DNA of 64,000 nucleotides, taken from Paraburkholderia tropica (GTDB lineage: Bacteria; Pseudomonadota; Gammaproteobacteria; Burkholderiales; Burkholderiaceae). The stretch lies in the NCBI RefSeq assembly GCF_914484835.1, contig NZ_CAJZAR010000068.1, forward strand, positions 1-64,000, in the 5' to 3' direction. Positions 25,027 through 33,300 of this stretch are shown here, in pieces; the first letter of the stretch is position 1, and each line of letters starts with the position of its first letter. Both the position numbers and the translations under genes were made by a program. The notes below the pieces were generated by a model. It was not told the DNA's origin and ran no database searches. It saw only the letters and a list, made by a program, of their open reading frames with translations.

Positions 25027-25042
25027 ACTCATTATATTGAAA
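25027..25042 (-). promoter_or_regulatory. Second PuuR-like operator, upstream of the regulator gene
   Basis: ACTCATTATATTGAAA matches the operator at 23922 in 12 of 16 positions. On the reverse strand it contains AATATAATGA, with TATAAT as a probable -10 of the regulator's promoter, suggesting autoregulation. It also sits between the regulator and the rightward GNAT operon (first codon 25192) and could affect that operon. Confidence 0.6.
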
Positions 25043-25191
25043 CTTTCTTGAATGCGATGAACAATAAAAAAGTCGCGCGCTGTCGCCGCTTGCGCACGCT
25101 CAAGTCAGGAAGATCATCCTATGAAGCCCGCGAGCCGCATGCGACAGTCGAATCTGAACAGGCCGTCCGCGCCGTTATACAGGAGTCCGCT

Positions 25192-26079
25192 GTGTCCGAA
25201 TCCGCCGTCAAGCCCGACCTTCACTACCGCCGTTTCAGCGCCGACGACATCGACGCCGCCCACGGTCTCTCCGTGGCCGTGCGCTGGCCGCATCGTCCCG
25301 AAGACTGGCGCTTCGCCTACGAGGCGGGCACCGGTTTCGTCGCCGTCGATAACGGCGTCGTGATCGGCACGGCGCTGTGCTGGAAGTTCGGCGCCGACCG
25401 CGCGACGCTCGGCATGGTGATCGTCTCGCCCGATCAGCAAGGACGCGGCATCGGCCGCAAACTGATGGAACTCGTGCTCGAAGAACTCGGCGAGCGCGTG
25501 ACCTTCCTGCACGCCACGCCCGCCGGTCAGCCGCTCTACGAGAAGCTCGGCTTCGCGGCGTGCGGCGGCCTCACGCAGCATCAAGGCACCGTCGAGCAGG
25601 CGCCCGCCGTCGTGCTGCCGCAAGGCGAAACGCTGCGCGCGGTCACGCCCGCCGATCTGCCGACGCTCGTCGATCTCGCCTCGCGCGGCTGCGGCCTCGA
25701 CCGCAGCGCCACGCTGCCCGCCCTGCTCGCGGTCGCGCAAGGCGGCGTCGTGCTCGAACGCGACGGCGCGATCACGGGCTTCGCGCTCGCGCGCCGCTTC
25801 GGCCGCGGTCACGCCATCGGCCCGGTGGTCGCCGCGCCTTCGGACAACGACGCGCGCGCCAAGGCGCTCGTTTCGCACTGGCTCGCGCAACATGTGGGCG
25901 GTTTCGTGCGCATCGACGTGCCGGCCGGCGCGGGCATCGAAAGCTGGCTGCCGACGGTCGGCCTCGTGCCGGTGGATTCGGTCGTCAAAATGGTGCGCAA
26001 CGCGAGCGCCGCGCAGCACAGCGGCGAGCCGGACGCGGCCTGGCGCGCCTACGGCATCATCAATCAGGCGATGGCCTGA
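25192..26079 (+). CDS. Double-domain GNAT N-acetyltransferase
   Basis: 295 residues. The N-terminal GNAT domain (about 10-140) has the acetyl-CoA loop MVIVSPDQQGRGIGRKLM, and its C-terminal end reads PAGQPLYEKLGF. A second, diverged GNAT-like domain (about 145-285) includes ITGFALARRFGRGHAIGPVV. I use the GTG at 25192, six nt after CAGGAG; earlier in-frame starts have no ribosome site. It acylates an amine from acetyl-CoA; the acceptor is unknown. First gene of a rightward five-gene unit ending with the cupin. Confidence 0.82.
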   Translation: MSESAVKPDLHYRRFSADDIDAAHGLSVAVRWPHRPEDWRFAYEAGTGFVAVDNGVVIGTALCWKFGADRATLGMVIVSPDQQGRGIGRKLMELVLEELGERVTFLHATPAGQPLYEKLGFAACGGLTQHQGTVEQAPAVVLPQGETLRAVTPADLPTLVDLASRGCGLDRSATLPALLAVAQGGVVLERDGAITGFALARRFGRGHAIGPVVAAPSDNDARAKALVSHWLAQHVGGFVRIDVPAGAGIESWLPTVGLVPVDSVVKMVRNASAAQHSGEPDAAWRAYGIINQAMA

Positions 26080-26085
26080 CGCGCC

Positions 26086-27009
26086 ATGACGGTGCTCTAC
26101 AAGGCCGATCCGGTGCGCGGCGCGCAGTGGGCGGCGCTGTTCGCGCAGCGTGCGCCCGACTTGCCGTTTCGCGTCTGGCCCGACATCGGCGATCCGGCTG
26201 CGATCCGCTATCTGGTCGCGTGGAATCCCGGCGATCTCGCGCGCACGCTGCCCAATCTCGAAGCGGTGTTTTCGGTGGGCGCGGGCGTCGATCAACTCGA
26301 TCTCGCGAGCGTGCCCGCGCATCTGCCGGTCGTGCGCATGATCGAGCCGGGCATCGTCGAAGGCATGGTCGAATACGTGACCGAAGCCGTGCTGGCGATT
26401 CACCGCGATCTGTTCGATTACGCACTCGCGCAGCGCGCGCGTGAATGGAAACCGCTGCCGCTCACGCCTGCGCGCGAGCGCCGTGTGGGCGTGCTCGGTC
26501 TCGGCATGCTCGGCGTGGCCGTGCTCGAACGGCTGCGGCTGTTCGGTTTCGATTGCGCGGGCTGGAGCCGCTCCGCGCATACGCTCGACGGCGTGCGCTG
26601 CTACGCGGGCGCGGACGAATTCGACGCGTTTCTCGCGCGCACCGACGTGCTCGTCTGCCTGCTGCCGCTCACCGCGGCCACGCGCGGCCTGCTCTCGCGC
26701 CGCGTGTTCGACGCGCTCCCCGCCGGTGCGTCGCTCGTGCATGTGGGGCGCGGTCCGCAACTGATCGCCGACGATCTGCTCGATGCGCTCGCGCGCGGCC
26801 AGTTGCGCAACGCCGTCCTCGACGTGACCGACCCCGAACCGCTGCCGCCCGAACATCCGCTCTGGACCCAGCCGCGCGTGCGCATCACGCCGCATATCGC
26901 CAGCGCCACGCGGCCCGACACGGCCGTGGACAGCCTGCTCGACAACCTGCGCCGCCTGCGCGCGGGCGAGCCGATGATCGGCCTGATCGATCGCCAGCTA
27001 GGTTACTAG
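26086..27009 (+). CDS. D-2-hydroxyacid dehydrogenase, glyoxylate/hydroxypyruvate reductase A type
   Basis: 307 residues. The Rossmann motif is GVLGLGMLGVAVLERL (about 136-151). The catalytic triad is seen as Arg in HVGRGPQL, Glu in DVTDPEPLPPEHPL and His in ITPHIAS. Short spacing and the missing N-terminal extension resemble GhrA. It reduces glyoxylate, hydroxypyruvate or another 2-keto acid with NAD(P)H. It starts 6 bp after the GNAT gene. A paralogue lies at 40860-41804. Confidence 0.87.
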   Translation: MTVLYKADPVRGAQWAALFAQRAPDLPFRVWPDIGDPAAIRYLVAWNPGDLARTLPNLEAVFSVGAGVDQLDLASVPAHLPVVRMIEPGIVEGMVEYVTEAVLAIHRDLFDYALAQRAREWKPLPLTPARERRVGVLGLGMLGVAVLERLRLFGFDCAGWSRSAHTLDGVRCYAGADEFDAFLARTDVLVCLLPLTAATRGLLSRRVFDALPAGASLVHVGRGPQLIADDLLDALARGQLRNAVLDVTDPEPLPPEHPLWTQPRVRITPHIASATRPDTAVDSLLDNLRRLRAGEPMIGLIDRQLGY

Positions 27010-27043
27010 GCATCCTAAGTATTTTAAAAACGGAAACACGCGC

Positions 27044-28522
27044 ATGAGTCTCGATCTCGAAGCGTCCGCCCGCGCGTTGATTCGCACGGACAATTTCATC
27101 GGCGGCCAATGGCTGGCCGCGCAAGACGGCGAGCGTTTCGCCGTCACCGATCCCGCCACGGGCCGCACGATTGCCGAGGTCGCGCAAAGCAGCGCCGCCG
27201 ACGCGCGCGCAGCCGCCGACGCCGCCTCGCTCGCCTTCCCCGCGTGGCGCGCGACGCTGCCGAAAGAGCGCGCCGCGATCCTGCGCCGCTGGCACGCCGC
27301 CATCGTCGCGAACGAAGCGGCGCTCGCCGCGCTGATCTCGCTCGAACAAGGCAAGCCGCTCGCCGAAGCACGCGGCGAAGTCGCTTATGGCGCGTCGTAT
27401 GTCGCGTGGTTCGCCGACGAAGCCACGCGCATCTATGGCGACGTGATTCCCATGCAGCAGCGCGGCAAACGCATGAGCGCGGTGAAAGAACCCGTGGGCG
27501 TGGTCGCCGCGATCACGCCATGGAATTTCCCGCTCGCGATGATCGCCCGCAAGATCGCGCCCGCGCTCGCCGCCGGCTGCACCGTGGTCGGCAAGCCTGC
27601 GGAAGATACGCCGCTCACCGCGCTCGCGCTCGTGCAACTCGCACACGACGCGGGCGTGCCGCCCGGCGTGCTCAATCTCGTGACGGCTTCGCGCGCCGAG
27701 ACGCCGAACACCGTCGACGCCTGGCTCGCCGACTCGCGCGTGCGCAAGATCACCTTCACCGGTTCGACGCCCGTGGGCAAGCATCTCGCGCGCGAATCGG
27801 CGGGCACGCTCAAGAAGCTCTCGCTCGAACTCGGCGGCAACGCGCCCTTCATCGTGTTCGACGACGCCGATCTCGACGCCGCCGTGGAAGGCCTGCTCGC
27901 CGCCAAGTTCCGCAACGGCGGCCAGACCTGCGTGTGCCCGAACCGCGTCTACGTGCAGCGCGGCGTCTACGACGCGTTCGCCGCGCGGCTGTGCGCGCGC
28001 GTCGCCGAATTGCGCGTGGGACCGGCAAGCGATCCGGCTTCGCAGATCGGGCCGATGATCAACGCGCGCGCCGTCGACAAGATCGCGCGTCACGTAGACG
28101 ACGCCGTCGAATACGGCGCGAGCGTGCTCGTGGGCGGCAAGCGCCTCGATGCGCTCGGCCCGCACTACTACGCGCCCACCGTGCTCGGCCACGCCACGCA
28201 CGCGATGGCGCTGTGCGGCGAGGAAACCTTTGGTCCGGTCGTGCCGCTGTTCGCATTCGATCAGGAAAGCGAAGCAATTCAATCCGCCAACGACACGCCG
28301 TTCGGTCTCGCCGCTTACTTCTACAGCCAGGACCTGCGCCGCATCGAACGTGTGAGCGGCGCGCTCGAAGCGGGCATCGTCGGCATCAACGAAGGCGCGC
28401 TGGCGTCCGAGGCCGCGCCGTTCGGCGGCGTGAAGGAATCGGGCTATGGCCGCGAAGGCTCGAAATACGGTCTCGACGATTATCTGTCGATCAAATATCT
28501 CTGCCAGGGAGGTCTCGCATGA
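27044..28522 (+). CDS. gabD: NAD(P)-dependent succinate-semialdehyde dehydrogenase-type aldehyde dehydrogenase
   Basis: 492 residues. VVAAITPWNFPLAMIARK, FTGSTPVGKHLA, LELGGNAPFIVFDDADLD (general-base Glu) and NGGQTCVCPNRVYVQ (catalytic Cys with the second Cys two residues on, as in SSADH/GabD) are diagnostic. It converts succinate semialdehyde to succinate, feeding GABA carbon into the TCA cycle. The last codons overlap the next ATG by 4 bp. Its position with polyamine genes supports a GABA branch, but related semialdehydes remain possible. Confidence 0.9.
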   Translation: MSLDLEASARALIRTDNFIGGQWLAAQDGERFAVTDPATGRTIAEVAQSSAADARAAADAASLAFPAWRATLPKERAAILRRWHAAIVANEAALAALISLEQGKPLAEARGEVAYGASYVAWFADEATRIYGDVIPMQQRGKRMSAVKEPVGVVAAITPWNFPLAMIARKIAPALAAGCTVVGKPAEDTPLTALALVQLAHDAGVPPGVLNLVTASRAETPNTVDAWLADSRVRKITFTGSTPVGKHLARESAGTLKKLSLELGGNAPFIVFDDADLDAAVEGLLAAKFRNGGQTCVCPNRVYVQRGVYDAFAARLCARVAELRVGPASDPASQIGPMINARAVDKIARHVDDAVEYGASVLVGGKRLDALGPHYYAPTVLGHATHAMALCGEETFGPVVPLFAFDQESEAIQSANDTPFGLAAYFYSQDLRRIERVSGALEAGIVGINEGALASEAAPFGGVKESGYGREGSKYGLDDYLSIKYLCQGGLA

Positions 28523-29517
28523 GCATGGACGCCTATCCGATCGAAGTCGCGTTCCCCGACATCGCCGCGCACGCCGAAGGCAACGCCGGCATCGCCTACG
28601 TGCATACGTTCGACTCCGGCGCGCCCGGCCCGCATGTGATGGTGAACGCGCTCACGCACGGCAACGAAGTGTGCGGCGCGATCGTCGTCGATGCGTTGTT
28701 GCGCGCGCAGCTACGCCCGCGCCGTGGCCGTCTCACGCTGGCGTTCGCCAACGTCGACGCCTACGCGAGCTTCGATCCCGCGCAGCCCGACAAGGCGCGA
28801 TTCGTCGATCAGGACTTCAACCGCGTCTGGACCGCCGCCACGCTCGACGACACCGCGCGCCGCTCGTCCGAACTCGATCGCGCGCGCGCCATGCGCCCGG
28901 TGATCGACAGCGTCGATCTGCTGCTCGATCTGCATTCGATGCACGAAAAGAGCGCGCCGCTGATCGTCGCCGGTCCGCTCGACAAGGGCATCGCGCTGGC
29001 CGCGCAACTCGGCGTGCCCGCCACCGTGATCTGCGACGAAGGCCATCCCGAAGGCCGCCGCATGCGCGATTACGAAGGCTTCGGCGATCCGCTCAGCGCG
29101 AAGAACGCGCTGCTGATCGAGTGCGGACAGCATTGGGAAAAGCGCGCCGTCGATGTCGCGCGCGACAGCACCGCGCGCTTTCTGCTGCACGCGGGCGTGA
29201 TCGACGCGAGCGATCTGCCCGATGGCTGGCTCATGCCGCTGGCCGCACAGATGACCGTCGTGCGCGTGACCGAACCGGTGGTGGCGAGCAGCATGGATTT
29301 TCGTTTCGCGGGGCCTTATACGGGCCTCGAAACCTTCGATACGGCGGGCACGATCATCGGCTGGTCGAACGGCGAACCGGTTCGCACGCCTTACGATGAC
29401 TGCATGCTCGTCATGCCTTCGCTGCGCCAGTTGCGGCCCGGCGTGACCGTCGTGCGGCTCGGCCGCATCGAACAACGTCTCGATCACACTTCACGTCAAC
29501 AGGAATTCATTCAGTGA
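28519..29517 (+). CDS. Succinylglutamate desuccinylase/aspartoacylase family Zn-hydrolase
   Basis: 332 residues of the M14-like AstE/ASPA family. Zn ligands His and Glu are in NALTHGNEVCGA (about 43-54) and His in LLLDLHSMHEK (about 135-145). ARFVDQDFNRVW carries the Asn-Arg substrate pair, and LLIECGQHWE a late catalytic Glu. The C-terminal barrel-like domain is present. GGGAGG precedes the ATG at 28519, which overlaps the preceding stop. It cleaves an N-acyl amino acid; the co-encoded GNAT upstream suggests acylation followed by deacylation within one pathway (inference). Confidence 0.86.
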   Translation: MSMDAYPIEVAFPDIAAHAEGNAGIAYVHTFDSGAPGPHVMVNALTHGNEVCGAIVVDALLRAQLRPRRGRLTLAFANVDAYASFDPAQPDKARFVDQDFNRVWTAATLDDTARRSSELDRARAMRPVIDSVDLLLDLHSMHEKSAPLIVAGPLDKGIALAAQLGVPATVICDEGHPEGRRMRDYEGFGDPLSAKNALLIECGQHWEKRAVDVARDSTARFLLHAGVIDASDLPDGWLMPLAAQMTVVRVTEPVVASSMDFRFAGPYTGLETFDTAGTIIGWSNGEPVRTPYDDCMLVMPSLRQLRPGVTVVRLGRIEQRLDHTSRQQEFIQ

Positions 29518-29858
29518 AAGTTCAGCAGATCCAGCAAGCCGCGCAGGTCGCGGAACTCGAAGATTGGGGCACGGCCGGCCTGCCCGGCACGGAGCCCGCG
29601 CGCGTCACGGGCCGTCAGGTGGTGATTCCCGGCGCGGAAGCCGTCGATACCGGCGTGTTCGAATGCTCGCCCGGTACGTACCGGCGTTCGGTGAAAGAAG
29701 CGGAAGTCATGCATTTTCTTTCGGGCTCGGGCAGCTTCACGCCCGATGGCGAAACAACCCTGCATTTCAAGGGCGGCGACACGATGTTCTTCGAAGCCAA
29801 TACGGAAGGTCTTTGGCAAATCGATGAAACGCTGCGCAAGATCTACGTGATTTTCTAA
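29514..29858 (+). CDS. Small cupin-domain protein (DUF861 type)
   Basis: 114 residues, one small beta barrel: GVFECSPGTYRRSVKEAEVM, FLSGSGSFTPDGE, FKGGDTMFFEANTEGLWQID and TLRKIYVIF. DUF861 cupins occur in EutQ and ureidoglycine aminohydrolase and often act as single-domain sugar or amino-acid binding or isomerising proteins. It overlaps the hydrolase gene by 4 bp and ends the operon. No function can be assigned from sequence. Confidence 0.8.
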   Translation: MKVQQIQQAAQVAELEDWGTAGLPGTEPARVTGRQVVIPGAEAVDTGVFECSPGTYRRSVKEAEVMHFLSGSGSFTPDGETTLHFKGGDTMFFEANTEGLWQIDETLRKIYVIF

Positions 29859-29867
29859 CGTGGCATG

Positions 29868-29900
29868 GGGACGTGCGCGATGCTTCGCCGCACGCCCCGC
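29868..29900. terminator. Terminator between convergent genes
   Basis: Imperfect inverted repeat GGGGACGTGCG / CGCACGCCCC with one mismatch around a loop, followed by GCTTTCC. It lies between the cupin stop (29858) and the leftward aminotransferase stop (29907), so it could serve both strands. No strong T-run. Confidence 0.5.
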
Positions 29901-29906
29901 TTTCCT

Positions 29907-31124
29907 TCATGGCGAAAGCGAATCGCAGAACCGCTCGATCGCATCGCACGCGCGCGTGAGCATGGCATCGTCGAGCGCATACGCGATGCGGATATACGGC
30001 CCGAGCCCGAACGCGCTGCCGTGCACGGCGGCCACGCCCGCTTCGTCCAGCAGCGCATTCACCACGTCCTCATCCGAGGCGAGAGGCCTTCCGCCAGCCG
30101 TCGTCTTGCCGATCAACGCCTCGCACGACGCGAACGCATAAAACGCGCCTTGCGGCACCTCGCAGCGCAACCCGCGTGTGCGATTCAAACGCTCGACCAG
30201 CAGATCGCGTCGGCGCTGAAACACCGTGCGCGATTCGCGGACGAAATCCTGCGTGCCCGTGAGCGCGGCAAGCGCCGCATATTGCGAAATCGTCGATGCG
30301 CCCGAGGTCTGCTGGCCCTGCAACTTCTCCATCGCATCGATCAGCCATTCGGGTCCCGCGCCGAAACCAATCCGCCAGCCCGTCATCGCATACGCCTTCG
30401 ACACGCCGTTCATCGTCAGCACGCGTTCGCGCAGGCGCGGTTCGACCTGCGCCATCGTGAAGAACGGTTGGCCGTCGAAAATCAGGTGCTCATAGATATC
30501 GTCCGATAGCACCATCACGTGCGGATGCGCGAGCAGCACCCCGGCCAGCGCCTGCAGTTCCGCGCGGCTGTACACCGCGCCGGTCGGGTTCGACGGCGAG
30601 TTGAGTATCACCCAGCGCGTGCGCGGGCCGATGGCCTGATCGAATTGCGCGGGCGTGAGTTTGAAGCCGCTTTGCACGCCGCATTCGACGATCACCGGCC
30701 GGCCGCCGCACACTTGCACCATCTCCGGGTAGCTCACCCAATACGGCGCGGGCACGATCACTTCGTCGCCTTCGTTGAGCGTCGCGGCGAGCGCATTGAA
30801 GATCACCTGCTTGCCGCCCGTGCAGACGAGCGTCTGCCGCCAGTCATAATCGATCCCGTTCTCGCGCCGGAACTTGTCGGCCACGGCTTCGCGCAGCGCG
30901 CGCAAACCGGCGACCTGCGTATAGCGCGTCTGCCCGCAGCGGATCGCCGTCACGCCCGCCTCGCGGATAGGCGCGGGCGTGTCGAAATCGGGCTCGCCCG
31001 CGCTCAGCGAAACGATGCTCTTGCCCTCGGCGCGGCGCGCGGCCACGCGATCCATCACGCGATAGGTGGCCGATGGTTTCGCCTCGGCCAGAAAGCGGTT
31101 CAGCGTGGCGTTGATGGCTTGCAT
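29907..31124 (-). CDS. Class I PLP-dependent aminotransferase (AspC type) in the aldolase operon
   Basis: 405 residues. LSAGEPDFDTPAPIREA is the usual opening. YTQVAGLRALREAVADK follows, then the PLP contacts NSPSNPTGAVYS and LSDDIYEHLIFD, the PLP Lys in NGVSKAYAMTGWRIGF, and the carboxylate Arg in FGLGPYIRIAYAL. It shares TGATG with the stop of the upstream RraA-like gene, so it is coupled to it. A paralogue is at 48136-49365. Linked to aldolases, it could generate the 2-keto acid that they cleave (inference). Confidence 0.9.
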   Translation of the reverse strand: MQAINATLNRFLAEAKPSATYRVMDRVAARRAEGKSIVSLSAGEPDFDTPAPIREAGVTAIRCGQTRYTQVAGLRALREAVADKFRRENGIDYDWRQTLVCTGGKQVIFNALAATLNEGDEVIVPAPYWVSYPEMVQVCGGRPVIVECGVQSGFKLTPAQFDQAIGPRTRWVILNSPSNPTGAVYSRAELQALAGVLLAHPHVMVLSDDIYEHLIFDGQPFFTMAQVEPRLRERVLTMNGVSKAYAMTGWRIGFGAGPEWLIDAMEKLQGQQTSGASTISQYAALAALTGTQDFVRESRTVFQRRRDLLVERLNRTRGLRCEVPQGAFYAFASCEALIGKTTAGGRPLASDEDVVNALLDEAGVAAVHGSAFGLGPYIRIAYALDDAMLTRACDAIERFCDSLSP

Positions 31125-31771
31125 CAGGCTTGTCTCCATTGCGTGAGCCCGAGCAGATCGAGCGTGGTCGCGCCTTGCGCGAGCGCGGCCATCATGTGCG
31201 CTTCCTTGTCGGCGCGCGCCTGGCCGTTCGCGAGCGTCGCTGCCGCGTGGGCGGCGGGTATCACGATCACGCCATCGTCGTCGGCGACGACGAGATCGCC
31301 TGGCGCGACCGGCGTGCCCGCGAGATGCATCGGCAAGCCGACCGAAGGCGCGCTGTCCTTGCGCGTGCCGCGCACCGAGATGCCGCGCGCGAACACCGGA
31401 AAGCGCCGCGCCGCGAGCGCCGCGATATCGCGCACGCCGCCGTCGATCACGAGCCCGGCCACGCCCGCCGCCTGCGCCGCGACCGTGAGCACTTCGCCCC
31501 AATAGCCTGCGACGAAGCCCGCCGCCGACACCACGAGCACGCAGCCGCGCGGCGCGCGCTCCATCGCGATGTGGATGGCGAGGTTGTCGCCCGGCGCGCA
31601 TTCGAGCGGATACGCGGCGCCCGCCACCGCTGCGCCCGTCCAGACCGTGCGGATCGCGGGATCGACCGACGCGGTCGCGATACCCGACGCCTCGTAGAGC
31701 GTCGACGTGCCGAGCCGCCGCGCCTGTTCGAGCGCGGCGTGATCGTATGGCGTGCTGGCGTTCGTCATCAT
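31124..31771 (-). CDS. RraA-fold aldolase (HMG/CHA aldolase-like), copy 1
   Basis: 215 residues with the RraA fold. LGTSTLYEASGIATA is the N-terminal helix. VIDGGVRDIAAL carries the Arg-Asp pair that binds pyruvate and metal, and DLVVADDDGVIVIP is the family signature. Members split 4-hydroxy-4-methyl-2-oxoglutarate or 4-carboxy-4-hydroxy-2-oxoadipate into pyruvate and a keto acid, or decarboxylate oxaloacetate. It overlaps the preceding RraA gene by 4 bp and the next aminotransferase gene by 1-3 bp. Confidence 0.85.
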   Translation of the reverse strand: MMTNASTPYDHAALEQARRLGTSTLYEASGIATASVDPAIRTVWTGAAVAGAAYPLECAPGDNLAIHIAMERAPRGCVLVVSAAGFVAGYWGEVLTVAAQAAGVAGLVIDGGVRDIAALAARRFPVFARGISVRGTRKDSAPSVGLPMHLAGTPVAPGDLVVADDDGVIVIPAAHAAATLANGQARADKEAHMMAALAQGATTLDLLGLTQWRQA

Positions 31772-32448
31772 GCCTTCCGTTGCAGGGTGTGATAGCCGAG
31801 TTCGGCGCGCGCTTCGCGTATCGTCGCGCCTTGCGCGATGCGTTCGCGGATACGGCTCTCGACGGCTTCGATCTGCCGCGCGGTGTCCGCGACTTCACGC
31901 GCGCGCTCGCGCGGCACCACGACCACGCCGTTGGCATCGGCGATCACGATATCGCGCGACGCCACGCGCGCGGTGCCGACCGAGACCGTGGCGTTCACCG
32001 CCTCCACCTGCACGCGGTCCTTGCCGGTGCGCATGAAGCGGCCCGCCGTGAACAGCGGATAGCCGTCGCCGAGCGCCTTGTTGACGTCGCGGCACACGCC
32101 GTCGATCACCGTGCCCGCGATGCCGCGCAAGCCAGCGTACTGCGTGAGGATGTCGCCCCACACGGTGCAATCGGTGCGGCCGTCGTTGTCGATCACGACG
32201 ACATCGCCCTCGGCCACATCGTCGATGAAATCGCCCACGGTTCCCGCGGGCACCGTGGCGGGCACGTACTTGACCGTGAACGCGGGGCCGACGACCGGCT
32301 TCGCGTAGTCGGCGAGCGGCGCAATGCCGAGCGCCTGGCCGTGCAGGCCGAGCTTGTCCATGGCGTCGGAGACGCCGGGCGTGTCGAGACCGTCGAACAG
32401 GGCGACCAGCGCCTGGTCTTCGGCGCGGGCTTCGCGGGGATTTTTCAT
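31768..32448 (-). CDS. RraA-fold aldolase-like protein, copy 2
   Basis: 226 residues. LDTPGVSDAMDKLG is the N-terminal substrate-site helix, GTVIDGVCRDVNKAL has the conserved Arg-Asp, and DIVIADANGVVVVP is the C-terminal motif. The N-terminal MKNPREARAEDQALV extension is longer than in copy 1. Diverged from copies 1 and 3, so it is not a recent duplication. Middle gene of three consecutive RraA genes. Product specificity unknown. Confidence 0.84.
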   Translation of the reverse strand: MKNPREARAEDQALVALFDGLDTPGVSDAMDKLGLHGQALGIAPLADYAKPVVGPAFTVKYVPATVPAGTVGDFIDDVAEGDVVVIDNDGRTDCTVWGDILTQYAGLRGIAGTVIDGVCRDVNKALGDGYPLFTAGRFMRTGKDRVQVEAVNATVSVGTARVASRDIVIADANGVVVVPRERAREVADTARQIEAVESRIRERIAQGATIREARAELGYHTLQRKA

Positions 32449-32474
32449 GGTTTGCGATCCTGGGTGTGTGTGAT

Positions 32475-33134
32475 TCAGCGAGCGCGAATGGCTTCGAATT
32501 CCTTGTCGTGCATGACGTCCGCGACCGAGCGACCCGCGCGCACGGCGGCAACCATGCCGTCCTGGCGGCGCGCGATGCGCTCGCCGAGATCGAGCACGGC
32601 GTCGATGTGCGCGGCGGGCACGAACACCGTGCCGCAGCGGTCGGCGATCACGTAGTCGTCCTCGTGGACGGTCACGCCCGCGATCTCCACCGGCGTGCCG
32701 GACGCGATCTGCACCACGCGATTGCGCGCGCTGATCATCGTCACGCCGCGCCCGAACACCGGATAGCCGACGGCCTCGCTGCCTTCGATATCGCGGCTCA
32801 CGCCGTCGATGATCGAGCCGCGAATGCGCTTCGCGACGGCCGCATTCGCGAGAATGTCGCCCCAGCACGAAATGCCCGGCAGGCCACCGCCGATCACCAG
32901 CACGCGGTCGTCGGTGCGGATGGCGTCGACGACCGGCGTGATCAGATGCACGGTGGGCGCGGCGTCGGTTTTCGGGCCCAGTTGAATGGTGCTCGCGCGG
33001 CCCACGATCTTCGGGCAGTCCCACAGCGGACGCAGACCGAATGTCGCGCCGGGCTGTTCGAGAAAATCGAGCGCGTCGGAAACCGTGTTGGAATCGAGCG
33101 AGGCGAGGCGGTCGAGCGTGCTGTTTGGCTTCAT
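32475..33134 (-). CDS. RraA-fold aldolase-like protein, copy 3
   Basis: 219 residues from the ATG at 33134 (MKPNSTLDRLASLDS); ATGs at 33146 and 33167 are alternatives and none has a clear ribosome site. LDSNTVSDALDFLEQ and SIIDGVSRDIEGS (Arg-Asp retained) are present; the last motif, DYVIADRCGTVFVP, has Arg-Cys where the others have Asp/Ala-Asp/Asn. First gene of the leftward four-gene operon, divergent from the LysR gene, with a LysR-type box between them. Confidence 0.82.
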   Translation of the reverse strand: MKPNSTLDRLASLDSNTVSDALDFLEQPGATFGLRPLWDCPKIVGRASTIQLGPKTDAAPTVHLITPVVDAIRTDDRVLVIGGGLPGISCWGDILANAAVAKRIRGSIIDGVSRDIEGSEAVGYPVFGRGVTMISARNRVVQIASGTPVEIAGVTVHEDDYVIADRCGTVFVPAAHIDAVLDLGERIARRQDGMVAAVRAGRSVADVMHDKEFEAIRAR

Positions 33135-33205
33135 GGCGAGGTTCATCGTTGGGAGCAATGCCGCCATCGTCGCGTCGTGGTGTTGATCTGTAAATTCGCG
33201 ATCCG

Positions 33206-33220
33206 GTATGGCTGTGATAC
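33206..33220. promoter_or_regulatory. Probable LysR-type box upstream of the RraA/aminotransferase operon
   Basis: GTAT-N7-ATAC (GTATGGCTGTGATAC) in the 166-bp gap between the divergent LysR and aldolase genes. The same arrangement, sharing GTAT and TGATACG, recurs at 35138-35156 before the alpha/beta-hydrolase gene. This is the usual T-N11-A type of LysR site. Confidence 0.6.
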
Positions 33221-33300
33221 GTTTGTCGAATTAGCCGGCGCCACGCGAACGTGGTCTATTGCCGGCCTGTCGATGAACGCGGAACCACGAGAGGCAACGC

